Origin: Pseudomonas sp. TH41
GTDB taxonomy: Bacteria; Pseudomonadota; Gammaproteobacteria; Pseudomonadales; Pseudomonadaceae
Reading direction: 5' to 3'
DNA: 64,000 bases
Assembly (NCBI RefSeq): GCF_016650695.1
Contig: NZ_JAEKFH010000005.1
Span: 806,001-870,000, forward strand
The notes below the pieces were generated by a model. That model saw nothing but the letters and a program-made list of their open reading frames with translations, was not told the origin of the DNA and did no database searches. Positions 42,769-51,723 of the stretch are shown piece after piece (position 1 is the first letter of the stretch; every line of letters begins with the position of its first letter). The position numbers were made by a program, and so were the translations under genes.

Positions 42769-44548
42769 CTGCGTTAATCCACTCTTTCACGACCTGGGCC
42801 ACACGACCCGGATCTTCTGCCACCAGACTCTTGATTGCGTTCAACTGTGCGTCATAGCCTTCGCTCGGGCTCGGCAGCAGGATGCTTTGCGGGCCACCGA
42901 GGCTGACGCGGTCGTTGGCCAGTTCTCCGTCCAGGCCGCCCATGCCACCCAACTCGGCGTCGCTGCCGATGCCGGCCAGCTGCTTGCCTTTGCCGCCACC
43001 GGTGATGTTGTTGAGTACCGGGCGCAGCACACCGAACACCAGCACCAGGATGAACAAGACACCCAGCACTTGTTTGACGATGTCCCAGAACCACGGTTGG
43101 GAGTAGAACGGAATTTCGGCAATCACTTCACCGCGCTCGGCGGAGAACGGCATGTTGATCACGCTGACGCTGTCGCCGCGGCTAGCGTCGAAGCCTACGG
43201 CGTCCTGCACCAGACGCGTGAAGCGCGCCAATTCGTCGGCGCTCCACGGCGCGCGGGTGGTTTCACCGTTGGCAGCGTTGATCTTGACCTGGTCATCCAC
43301 CACCACCGACACCGACAGGCGATTCAAACGGCCCTGCTGTTGTTTGGTGTGGCTGATGGAGCGGTCGAGCTCGAAGTTCTTGGTGGATTGTTGACGCTTG
43401 TCCGCCGGGTAAGGTGCCAGCATCGGCTGCCCGGTGGCCGGGTCCATGATTTGCTGGCCGTTGGCGTCAATCAGTGGCTGGCCTGGCTGCACCATGCCGG
43501 CTGACGCGGCAGCGCCACCGGTGGTTTGCGGCGCGGAGGCTGGCGATGGTGGCTGGTTGCTCAGTGCGCCCGGCACACCTTGCGGGCCATTGCTGGCGGT
43601 GCGTTGTTCATTCACCGACTGCTCGCTGCGCAACGCCGGTTGATCCGGGTTGAACTGCTCGGAGGTCGACTCGATGGCACTGAAATCCACGTCGGCCGAG
43701 ACTTCGGCTTTATAGCGATCGTTGCCCAGCACCGGCTGCAGAATGTTGTGCACACGCTGGGTGAGCATGCTTTCCATGCGACGGCTGTAATCGAATTGCT
43801 TGCCGGCCATGGTCAGTTCAGAGTTTTCCGCCTGGTCCGAGAGCAGCGTGCCCTTCTGGTCGACGACGGTGATCTGGGATTTGCTGAGTTCCGGAACACT
43901 GGTCGCGACCAGGTTGATGATCGCCAGCACCTGACCCGGCTCCAGCGAACGACCGGAATACAGTTCCACCAGCACCGAAGCGCTCGGCTTGCGCTCGTCG
44001 CGCACGAACACCGAACTTTTCGGAATCGCCAGGTGCACGCGGGCACCCTTGACGTTGTTCAGGCTGGAGATGGTCCGGGCCAGTTCGCCTTCGAGGCCAC
44101 GACGATAACGGGTGGCCTCCATGAACTGGCTGGTCCCCAGGCCCTGGTCCTTGTCGAGGATTTCAAAACCGATGTTGCCGTCGCTGGGAGTGACACCAGC
44201 GGCTGCGAGCTTGAGCCGCGCACGGGACAGGTCATCGGCCTTGACCAGCAAGGCTCCGGAATTGGGTTCAACGGTATAAGGGATATCGGCAGAGGCCAGG
44301 GTATCCATGACCTGTTTGGCATCCATACCGGCAAGGCTGCCGTACAAAGGCCGGTAGTCCGGCTGTTGGGACCACAACACCACGGCAAAGCCAATCGCCA
44401 CGCTCGCAGCCAGGCCAACCAACAGGCCCACCTGACGCAGCACGGTCATCTCGGAGAGGTTTTCCAGGAAGGACAGCCCGAACAGCGGCGGTTTGCCGCC
44501 TATTGCGGTGGCCTTGGCCGGAACGTTATCGACGACTGCTTCTGCCAT
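42761..44548 (-). CDS. fliF: Flagellar MS-ring protein FliF
   Basis: A 595-residue MS-ring protein with two membrane helices (about 37-57 and 455-475). The periplasmic ring-building domains lie between them; the low-complexity insertion at about 310-385 (PQTTGGAAASAGMVQPGQPL) is usual. The C-terminal FliG-binding tail (GRVAQVVKEWINADE) is intact. It starts 15 bases after fliE. Confidence 0.97.
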   Translation of the reverse strand: MAEAVVDNVPAKATAIGGKPPLFGLSFLENLSEMTVLRQVGLLVGLAASVAIGFAVVLWSQQPDYRPLYGSLAGMDAKQVMDTLASADIPYTVEPNSGALLVKADDLSRARLKLAAAGVTPSDGNIGFEILDKDQGLGTSQFMEATRYRRGLEGELARTISSLNNVKGARVHLAIPKSSVFVRDERKPSASVLVELYSGRSLEPGQVLAIINLVATSVPELSKSQITVVDQKGTLLSDQAENSELTMAGKQFDYSRRMESMLTQRVHNILQPVLGNDRYKAEVSADVDFSAIESTSEQFNPDQPALRSEQSVNEQRTASNGPQGVPGALSNQPPSPASAPQTTGGAAASAGMVQPGQPLIDANGQQIMDPATGQPMLAPYPADKRQQSTKNFELDRSISHTKQQQGRLNRLSVSVVVDDQVKINAANGETTRAPWSADELARFTRLVQDAVGFDASRGDSVSVINMPFSAERGEVIAEIPFYSQPWFWDIVKQVLGVLFILVLVFGVLRPVLNNITGGGKGKQLAGIGSDAELGGMGGLDGELANDRVSLGGPQSILLPSPSEGYDAQLNAIKSLVAEDPGRVAQVVKEWINADE

Positions 44549-44563
44549 GACTCAATCTCGTCC

Positions 44564-44893
44564 TTAAACCGGCATCTGCATGATGTCTTGGTAGGCCTGA
44601 ACCAGCTTGTTCCGCACTTGGGTCAACGCCTGAAAGGAAACGCTGGCTTTCTGCGAGGAAATCATCACGTCCGTCAGGTCGACGCCGCTCTTGCCGATTT
44701 CGAAGGCACTGGCCAACTGATTGGACGCCTGTTGAGTGTCGTTCACTTTATTGACGGCCTGACCGAGCATGTCGGAAAAGCTGCTGCCACCCAGTTCAGG
44801 GACTGCGGCAGTCGATTTCGGCGCAGACATGGCATCCATTTGCATGGAACGCATATCCAGCATCAACCGATTAAATTCAATACCTTGGCTCAT
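44564..44893 (-). CDS. fliE: Flagellar hook-basal body protein FliE
   Basis: A 109-residue protein joining the MS ring to the rod. The C-terminal DVMISSQKASVSFQALTQVR signature is typical. It heads the fliEFGHIJ operon, 62 bases behind a near-consensus sigma-54 promoter. Confidence 0.95.
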   Translation of the reverse strand: MSQGIEFNRLMLDMRSMQMDAMSAPKSTAAVPELGGSSFSDMLGQAVNKVNDTQQASNQLASAFEIGKSGVDLTDVMISSQKASVSFQALTQVRNKLVQAYQDIMQMPV

Positions 44894-44955
44894 GGTCTAC
44901 TCTCATTGACGACCCGCAATTTTTTGACACTCACTCGGCGGGTAGTGAGGTGTTA

Positions 44956-44970
44956 GCAACAAGGGTGCCA
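44956..44970 (-). promoter_or_regulatory. Predicted sigma-54 (RpoN) promoter of fliEFGHIJ
   Basis: Minus-strand TGGCACCCTTGTTGC is a near-perfect -24/-12 element, about 62 bases upstream of fliE. FleQ-dependent in P. aeruginosa. Confidence 0.8.
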
Positions 44971-45019
44971 GCTTAATGGTCGTTTTAAACAAAAGCCCGT
45001 CCCGAGCGCTCACCCAATC

Positions 45020-45116
45020 TGTAGGAGCGAGCTTGCTCGCGATGGACTTAAGAGCGCCGCGTTTATCCTGCAAACCCGCGTTATCGTTAACGACCATCGC
45101 GAGCAAGCTCGCTCCT
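45020..45116. repeat. Extended REP pair (GAGCTTGCTCGCG family)
   Basis: Arms at 45020-45043 and 45093-45116. The loop carries CCGCGTTATCGTTAACGACC, as in 39009-39108. It separates fliE from fleR and probably ends fleSR transcripts. Confidence 0.85.
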
Positions 45117-45130
45117 AAAAAAAAATGGGG

Positions 45131-46516
45131 TCAGGTGGCGAACAGGTAGGCTTCCACGTCCATTCCAGCATCACGCATTTGCGCCAGCTTGTAGCGCAGT
45201 GTGCGCGGACTGATCCCCAAACGCTCGGCCGCTTCTTTGCGGCGGCCGCGCTCGGCGCGCAAGGTGTCGATGATCATCTGGAACTCACGGCGACGCAGGT
45301 CATCGCCCAACGCCCCCGCAGACTCTGATTCAACCTCCACGGCTCGCACTGGCACCGGCGCCAATGCCGGTAATGGCGCACAAGCGACCGGCCCGGACAG
45401 ACAGAAATCCTGAGGCTGGATCAGACCACCCTGTTGCAGAATCAAGGCACGCTGGATCGCATTGTCCAGCTCGCGCACATTGCCCGGCCATGGATAAGCG
45501 ATCAGGCACGCCTGAGCCTCGGACGACAGTCTCGCCGCGGCATGCTTCATCTTATTGACGTGTTTGGCCAGCAGTCGCTCGGCCAGCGGCAGGATGTCAG
45601 CGGTACGCTCGCGCAGTGGGCGCCAGGCCAATGGAAAGACTGACAGGCGATAGTAAAGATCTTCGCGAAAACGCCCCGCGGCCACTTCCCCGGCCAGGTC
45701 ACGGTTGGTGGTCGCGACGACACGAATATCCAAGGCAATCGGCTTGCGTGCACCGACCCGCTCGACTTCGCGCTCTTGCAATACACGCAGCAACTTAGCC
45801 TGGAGACCGAGGGGCATTTCGGAAATTTCGTCGAGCAGAATGGTTCCACCGTCAGCCTGCTCGAACTTGCCGGCCTGGGCCGCGATGGCGCCGGTGAACG
45901 AGCCCTTTTCATGGCCGAACAGCGTCGCTTCAAGCATGTTGTCAGGAATGGCGGCGCAGTTGATCGCAATGAACGGCTGACTGGCGCGATGGGAGTGCTG
46001 ATGGATGTAGCGCGCCAACACTTCTTTACCAGTCCCGGACTCACCGGAGATCAATACGGTGGAATCACTGCGCGCGACACGCGCGGCCAACTCCAGCAAT
46101 TGCGCACTGGCCGGCTCGAACGCCACAGGCCCCTCGCTCTCGGTCGCGCCGAGACTGCCCAGCGCATGCCGCGCCACCAGGTCGAGCAACGCCTTGGGCT
46201 CAAATGGCTTGACCAGATAATCTGCGGCCCCCTGACGCATCGCATCGACCGCCCGCTCAACGGCGCCGTGAGCCGTCATCAGCAACACGGGCAATTGAGG
46301 CTGGCGAGCACGCAGCAATCCGAGCAACTGATGGCCGTCCATGCCCGGCATGTTGACGTCGCTGACCACCAGATTAAAGGCCTCGACGCCCACCGCCGCC
46401 AGCGCCTCTTCCGCCGAACCGACGGCCTTGTAATCGTGCCCGGCGAGCAACAGCGTATCCGCCAGCGCCTCACGGAGTGCGCGGTCATCCTCGACCAGCA
46501 GAACCTTGATTCCCAT
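45131..46516 (-). CDS. fleR: Sigma-54-dependent response regulator FleR
   Basis: A 461-residue NtrC-type activator. The receiver has D53 (VVSDVNMPGMDG). The AAA+ domain has Walker A GESGTGKEV and the sigma-54 contact loop GSFTGAI. The C-terminal Fis-type helix-turn-helix is RRKEAAERLGISPRTLRYKL. With FleS it turns on the hook and rod genes. ATG 46516 has GGAG eight bases upstream; the GTG 46525 that overlaps the fleS stop has none. Confidence 0.95.
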   Translation of the reverse strand: MGIKVLLVEDDRALREALADTLLLAGHDYKAVGSAEEALAAVGVEAFNLVVSDVNMPGMDGHQLLGLLRARQPQLPVLLMTAHGAVERAVDAMRQGAADYLVKPFEPKALLDLVARHALGSLGATESEGPVAFEPASAQLLELAARVARSDSTVLISGESGTGKEVLARYIHQHSHRASQPFIAINCAAIPDNMLEATLFGHEKGSFTGAIAAQAGKFEQADGGTILLDEISEMPLGLQAKLLRVLQEREVERVGARKPIALDIRVVATTNRDLAGEVAAGRFREDLYYRLSVFPLAWRPLRERTADILPLAERLLAKHVNKMKHAAARLSSEAQACLIAYPWPGNVRELDNAIQRALILQQGGLIQPQDFCLSGPVACAPLPALAPVPVRAVEVESESAGALGDDLRRREFQMIIDTLRAERGRRKEAAERLGISPRTLRYKLAQMRDAGMDVEAYLFAT

Positions 46517-46521
46517 GCCCT

Positions 46522-47745
46522 TCACTCCGCGCCCTGAGCACTGCGCTTGTCATCAGAAAAAAGCGGCAGAATCACCTGCGCGCACGTGCCACGCCCCAGC
46601 CGTGAACGCAGGAGCAATTCTCCCTGATGGGCGCGAGCCACTGCCTTGACCACGGTCAGGCCGAGGCCGGTCCCGGTGGTTTTGGTGGTGAAAAACGGCT
46701 CGCCCAAACGGGCCAGCACCTTGGCGTCAATGCCGCTGCCACTGTCGCTGATACACAGACGCAGGTTGTTGCCTCGGGTATAGAGGTGGACCTTCAAACG
46801 AACGTTGCCGGGACTCGCCTGGATGGCGTTCTCGATCAGATTCAGGATCGCCCCGACGAGCGTGTCGCGATTGCACAGCAGCTCGCCCGAATGACTGTCG
46901 CACTGCCAGCGGATCGGCAAATCCTGTACGTGAGTCAGCGCCGCCGCTTGCAGCGCCTGCATCAACAGCTTCGGCGTGACGCGATCGGTCAGCGGCAATT
47001 CGCCGCGCGCGAACACCAGCATGTCGCGAACCTGATGCTCCAGCTCATGCAGACGCTCTTTCAGGCGTCCGGCAAATCGCTGCTGAGTGGCGACAGGCAA
47101 CTCTTGCTCAGTCAAATGACTGGCGTAAAGCAACGCGGCGGACAACGGTGTTCGAATCTGATGGGCCAGCGACGCGACCATGCGACCGAGGGACGACAGA
47201 CGTTCATGGCGGGCCAGTTGATCTTGCAGGTGACGGGTCTCAGTCAAGTCGTTGAGCAGCACCAACTGACCGGGCTCGGCATCCAGCGAGCGCGTGGCAA
47301 TCGACAAGCGACGACCATCCTTGAGGGAGATTTCATGGCCATCGTCTTCACGCGGGGCAAAGCAACGCGCGATGATCTGGCGCCACAACTCGCCTTCGAG
47401 GGGCAGGCCGAGCAATTCACAGGCGGCGGGGTTGGCTTCGCGCACGATGCCCTGGGCGTCGATAACGATGACACCGCCAGGCAATAGATCCAGAAGGTTT
47501 TGCAGGCGGTTGGCCAGGCGTTCTTTTTCCGCCAGTTCTTGCATGCGTTGAGCACTGACAACTGCCAGCTCACCCTTGAGCTCGGTGACCCGGGCTTCGA
47601 GCATGCTGTAGGAGTCAGTCAACTGGCTGGACATCTGGCTAAACAGCGCGAACGCCTGCTCAAGGCCAAGCCGGCTCGCCTGCTCTACGGACGACGGTTG
47701 CCCCGAAGCGTCAGGGACAGAAGACATCTGGGCGGCTTGGGGCAT
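46522..47745 (-). CDS. fleS: Flagellar sensor histidine kinase FleS
   Basis: A 407-residue soluble sensor kinase without membrane helices. A coiled coil (about 35-70) is followed by a PAS domain (about 75-180; DLLPGGVIVIDAQGIVREAN), HisKA with the phosphorylated His in SLAHQIRTPLSAAL, and HATPase (DSGSGIDAKVL, TTKTTGTGLGLTVV). It phosphorylates FleR. It is the first gene of fleSR, with a sigma-54 motif 55 bases upstream. Confidence 0.95.
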   Translation of the reverse strand: MPQAAQMSSVPDASGQPSSVEQASRLGLEQAFALFSQMSSQLTDSYSMLEARVTELKGELAVVSAQRMQELAEKERLANRLQNLLDLLPGGVIVIDAQGIVREANPAACELLGLPLEGELWRQIIARCFAPREDDGHEISLKDGRRLSIATRSLDAEPGQLVLLNDLTETRHLQDQLARHERLSSLGRMVASLAHQIRTPLSAALLYASHLTEQELPVATQQRFAGRLKERLHELEHQVRDMLVFARGELPLTDRVTPKLLMQALQAAALTHVQDLPIRWQCDSHSGELLCNRDTLVGAILNLIENAIQASPGNVRLKVHLYTRGNNLRLCISDSGSGIDAKVLARLGEPFFTTKTTGTGLGLTVVKAVARAHQGELLLRSRLGRGTCAQVILPLFSDDKRSAQGAE

Positions 47746-47799
47746 CGTGCACTCTCGCTAGGCTGACCGTCAGTTAAACGGAACGTTGCGAGGGATGTA

Positions 47800-47814
47800 G
47801 CAATACCCGTGCCT
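47800..47814 (-). promoter_or_regulatory. Predicted sigma-54 (RpoN) promoter of fleSR
   Basis: Minus-strand AGGCACGGGTATTGCT has GG and GC ten bases apart, 55 bases upstream of fleS. FleQ drives fleSR in P. aeruginosa. The rest of the 47746-48164 gap shows no further gene. Confidence 0.7.
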
Positions 47815-48164
47815 AAACAGGCTCTCACGGATTACCGGAAAAAACGGAAAAGACGCTCTTAATCTTCATGAAAAAGAACTCGCTATCCCGGTAACGGTGG
47901 GCATAACGATGCCTGCAAAACGGCGATCAAGGGCTGGCGATCCGGGTGCAATCACCCGCCAGCCCACCACTGGCGTCGATGCTCGAAGTTGGAACGCTTC
48001 CTGCTTGGCCCCTTTGAATAGCAAGGAACAACATTTCATTGACGGTTGTGTGCCGGGACATTTTCACGTGCTGTTGTTCAATGTGCTGCACCACGCCGAA
48101 GTCGATTTCGATACAGCGCTGGTCCCCCCGACAAACACGCGCAGCATTTCAAATTGGTGTGAAC

Positions 48165-51100
48165 ATGACGAATACCCCCTCAGCCCAAGGTGCTTGCCTG
48201 GCTTCTGAAACCCGGCCCATCAACGCACACAGCAGCGCAGCCCCGTTCGTCGAAGAGTGCGAAGTGCTGGTCGTGCAGCAGCCACCTCTCGAAGACGGCG
48301 AGCCGCCAGTCGGCGTGGTCATCCATGCGTATCACCCCGATGGGCTGCGAGACATTTTGGTCCGCTTGATTAAACTGCATGAACGCCTGCACCTCTACGT
48401 AACCTGCGTGGCCGGCCGTGACGATACGGTACGTGCCCAGCTGGCGGCCAGCGGGCTGAGTTACTCGCTGTACCGGGTGCCCAACCACGGGCGGGATGTT
48501 TTGCCATTCCTGCAGGTGCTGCCGTTTTTACGTGCCGATAACATTCACACCCTGGTCAAGCTGCATACCCAGCGCCCGGTGCGCCCGGGTGTGGCGAACT
48601 CCTTGGCCCATGACCTTTTCGATGACCTGCTAAGCCCCGTACGCTTCCGCCAATCGGTAGAACACCTTGCCGACCCGGCGCGCCATCCACTGCTTGGCAC
48701 CGAGAAATACTGGCTGCCGGTCACCAAAAACCTTGATGAAAGCACCCGCACACACCTGGTCACCCTGTCCGAGCGTGCCGGCTTTGACCCACGAGGAATC
48801 GACGATGCGCATTTTTTTGCCAGCACTATGTTCTTTGTGCGCACCGAAGCGTTGGCTCCCCTTGAACGGAAGCACCTGACGGGCAAAGATTTCGAAACTG
48901 AACGCGGCCAGCTTGAAGGTACCCTGGCACACGCCATGGAACGCTTTTTCGGCGTGCTGGCGAATGCCGGCCAACAGCAGCGCAATATCGACCTGTATCG
49001 GCGCTGGCTGGACACCCGCCAACTGGCTGCCGCCGAGTTCGAAGGTTTGCCGGCGCGACTTGCGAGCTGGCCGCGGCAACCGGACGTGTTGCTGGTGTTG
49101 ACCGATACCACCGGCGACATTGCGTTGTTGCGCTCCAGCCTGGAAAGCATCGACCGCCAGCTTTATGGGGCGGCGGCCATCGTGGTGCTGTCCAATGCCG
49201 AACCGGTAGGAGTGACGCCGGCCGACAATCTGGTCTGGCTACCGCTGGCTGAATCCTGGCCGAGCCAGCTCAATGAGCTGCTGCAGGGCATCGAGGTCGA
49301 CTGGTGCTACCTGCTGCGGGGCGGCGATCAACTCGATCCCCACGCGCTGCTATTGCTCGCCGAAGGCATCGCCCTGAACCCCGGCATCAGCGCTTGCTAC
49401 AGCGATGAAGACTCGCTGACCGCAACCGGCTGCCAGGACCCGGTATTCAAGCCGGACCTGAACCTGGATCTGTTGCGCAGTTATCCATATGTCGGCCGAG
49501 CCCTGGCCTTCAGTCGCGAGGCCGTGCTGGCTGCCGATGGCTTCGATCCCGCCTTCACCGAACTGGCGCCCCATGACCTGCTCTATCGGCTGGTTGAAAC
49601 TCATGGGCTGGGCACCGTCGGGCACCTCTCTGATGTGCTGGTGCACCAGGCAATCAACTTCGCCCAGTGGCTCGGCGAACCCCAAGTCATCGCACACTCC
49701 GCGGCTATAGTCGAGGCGCACTTGCAGCGCCTGGGCGTGGCTCATGAACTGCGCGCAGGACCTTTGCCGATGGCCAACCGCGTGGTTTACCAACACGCCG
49801 GGCAGCCGCTGGTGTCCATCATTATTCCCACCAAGGACTGCCTGCCGATGCTGCTCCGCTGCATCGAAAGCATCATGGAGAAAACCCGCTATACGAATTA
49901 CGAACTGATCATCATCGACAACAACAGTGAAACCGCCGAAGCCCGGGACTGGTTCGGCGGTATGGAAAGCTTGAACGACGCCAAGGTGCGCATCCTGCGT
50001 TACCCGCACCCTTTCAACTATTCGGCGATCAACAATTTTGCCGTCAGCCAGGCCCGTGGCGATTACCTGGTGCTGCTCAACAATGACACCGCGGTCATTG
50101 ATGGGGACTGGCTTGACGCACTGCTCCATCACGCCCAGCGGCCGGAAGTAGGGATAGTCGGCGCCAAATTATTATTCCCCGAAGGGACTATTCAGCATGC
50201 AGGCGTGGTACTCGGATTAGGCGGCGTCGCAGACCACCCATTCATCCGCGACCCAATGCAGTCCAACGGTTACCTTCACCGTTTGCAGGTTGACCAGAAC
50301 TACAGCGCGGTGACCGCCGCCTGCCTGATGATCCCCACCGAGCTGTACCGTCAGGTGGGCGGATTGGACGAGGTCGGCCTGACGGTTTCCTTTAACGACG
50401 TCGATTTGTGCCTGAAAGTCGGCCAGGCCGGTCGACTGATTGTCTGGACGCCTTATGCGGTGCTGATGCACGAAAACAGCGTGAGCCAGCACACGGTCGA
50501 CACCACCAAGCTGGAAGCCAAGCGCGAACGCTTCAAGCGCGAACAATCGGTGATGTACCAGCGTTGGCTGCCGCTACTCGCCAACGACCCGGCCTACAAC
50601 CGCAACCTGACCCTGGAAGGTAGCGGCTTCGCCTCCAATTGCCGCAGCGAGGCCGTCTGGCAACCGCTCGCCAGTCGCGCGCTGCCTTACGCACTGTGCT
50701 ACCCGGGCGACTTCTCCGGCTGCGGACATTATCGAGTGCGCCAGCCCTTCGCTGCCATGAAAGCCGCGCAGCTGGTCGAGGGCGCGGTGAGCGACTGGGG
50801 GCTTCTACCGGTAGAGTTGGAGCGCCTGGCGCCGGACACGATCATCTTCCAGCGGCAATACACGACGCCTCAGCTGGAACTCATGCAGAACACCAAGGCA
50901 TTCTCCAAGGCCTTCAAGGTTTACGAGCTGGATGACTACATTCTCGACACGCCCACCGGATCAAGCCACGAACTGCCTCCCAAAGACATTGCCAAGCGCT
51001 TGAAGAAAGCCGTGGGTCTGTGCGACCGGCTGGTGGTGTCAACGCAGCCGCTGGCCAATGCACTGAAAGGTTTTAACGCCGACATTCGCGTGGTAGAGAA

Positions 51101-51662
51101 CCGCTTGCCAAGCCAGTGGTGGAGCGGCCTGAACAGCCATCGCCAACGAGGCACCAAGCCTCGGGTCGGCTGGGCAGGCGGCTCGGGCCACGGCGATGAC
51201 TTGCAACTCATTGCCGAAGTGGTTCGTGAACTGGCAGGGGAAGTGGAATGGGTGTTTATGGGCATGTGCCCACCGGCACTGCGTCCCTATGTCCACGAGT
51301 TCCATAGGGGCGTGAATATCGAGAAATACCCGGCGCACCTGGCTGGCTTAAACCTGGACCTGGCTTTGGCACCTCTGAAAGACACTATTTTCAACGCCTG
51401 CAAAAGCAATCTACGGCTATTGGAATACGGCGCCTGTGGCTTCCCGGTGATCTGCTCGGACATCCTCTGTTATCGCGGTGACTTCCCGGTAACCAGGGTG
51501 AGGAACAAGCCGAAAGACTGGATTGCCGCTATTCGCGAACATCTCGCTGAACCCGACGCCAACGCCGGGGCCGGAGATGCCCTGCGCAGCGTGGTACTCG
51601 ATAACTGGATGCTCAGGGACGAACACCTGTTGGCGTGGCGAAACGCCTGGCTGACGGATTGA
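48165..51662 (+). CDS. Large multidomain glycosyltransferase, probable flagellin glycosyltransferase
   Basis: A 1165-residue protein with three parts. An RgpF-like rhamnan-synthesis region lies at about 40-300 (VVIHAYHPDGLRDILVRL, NHGRDVLPFL). A GT2 domain starts near residue 546 (PLVSIIIPTKDCLPMLLRCI, LLNNDTAVIDGDWLDALL) and is preceded by a second GT2-like region (about 300-520; ACYSDEDSLT). A C-terminal GT4-like domain spans about 835-1165 (ALCYPGDFSGCGHYRVRQPF, RVGWAGGSGHGDD). ATG 48165 was chosen; the upstream extension to 48039 is Cys-rich and not conserved-looking. It resembles the Fgt flagellin glycosyltransferases of plant-associated Pseudomonas in size and setting. It is the only plus-strand gene among 19 kb of minus-strand flagellar genes and ends in a strong terminator. 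Confidence 0.8.
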   Translation: MTNTPSAQGACLASETRPINAHSSAAPFVEECEVLVVQQPPLEDGEPPVGVVIHAYHPDGLRDILVRLIKLHERLHLYVTCVAGRDDTVRAQLAASGLSYSLYRVPNHGRDVLPFLQVLPFLRADNIHTLVKLHTQRPVRPGVANSLAHDLFDDLLSPVRFRQSVEHLADPARHPLLGTEKYWLPVTKNLDESTRTHLVTLSERAGFDPRGIDDAHFFASTMFFVRTEALAPLERKHLTGKDFETERGQLEGTLAHAMERFFGVLANAGQQQRNIDLYRRWLDTRQLAAAEFEGLPARLASWPRQPDVLLVLTDTTGDIALLRSSLESIDRQLYGAAAIVVLSNAEPVGVTPADNLVWLPLAESWPSQLNELLQGIEVDWCYLLRGGDQLDPHALLLLAEGIALNPGISACYSDEDSLTATGCQDPVFKPDLNLDLLRSYPYVGRALAFSREAVLAADGFDPAFTELAPHDLLYRLVETHGLGTVGHLSDVLVHQAINFAQWLGEPQVIAHSAAIVEAHLQRLGVAHELRAGPLPMANRVVYQHAGQPLVSIIIPTKDCLPMLLRCIESIMEKTRYTNYELIIIDNNSETAEARDWFGGMESLNDAKVRILRYPHPFNYSAINNFAVSQARGDYLVLLNNDTAVIDGDWLDALLHHAQRPEVGIVGAKLLFPEGTIQHAGVVLGLGGVADHPFIRDPMQSNGYLHRLQVDQNYSAVTAACLMIPTELYRQVGGLDEVGLTVSFNDVDLCLKVGQAGRLIVWTPYAVLMHENSVSQHTVDTTKLEAKRERFKREQSVMYQRWLPLLANDPAYNRNLTLEGSGFASNCRSEAVWQPLASRALPYALCYPGDFSGCGHYRVRQPFAAMKAAQLVEGAVSDWGLLPVELERLAPDTIIFQRQYTTPQLELMQNTKAFSKAFKVYELDDYILDTPTGSSHELPPKDIAKRLKKAVGLCDRLVVSTQPLANALKGFNADIRVVENRLPSQWWSGLNSHRQRGTKPRVGWAGGSGHGDDLQLIAEVVRELAGEVEWVFMGMCPPALRPYVHEFHRGVNIEKYPAHLAGLNLDLALAPLKDTIFNACKSNLRLLEYGACGFPVICSDILCYRGDFPVTRVRNKPKDWIAAIREHLAEPDANAGAGDALRSVVLDNWMLRDEHLLAWRNAWLTD

Positions 51663-51697
51663 AAAAAAAGGCCAGCGTTGCGCGCTGGCCTTTTTTT
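51662..51697. terminator. Bidirectional rho-independent terminator
   Basis: Stem GGCCAGCG (51670-51677) and CGCTGGCC (51683-51690) with a five-base loop. It is flanked by eight A before and seven T after, so it can stop both the glycosyltransferase and the convergent fleQ transcripts. Confidence 0.9.
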
Positions 51698-51723
51698 GGT
51701 TTAAGGATTACCAGGAACAGGCG

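Noticed and set aside
47895..47915. A GG-N10-GC motif upstream of the glycosyltransferase (GGGCATAACGATGC)
   Set aside because: It lacks the TGGCAC and TTGC cores and lies over 250 bases from the start; too weak to call a sigma-54 promoter.
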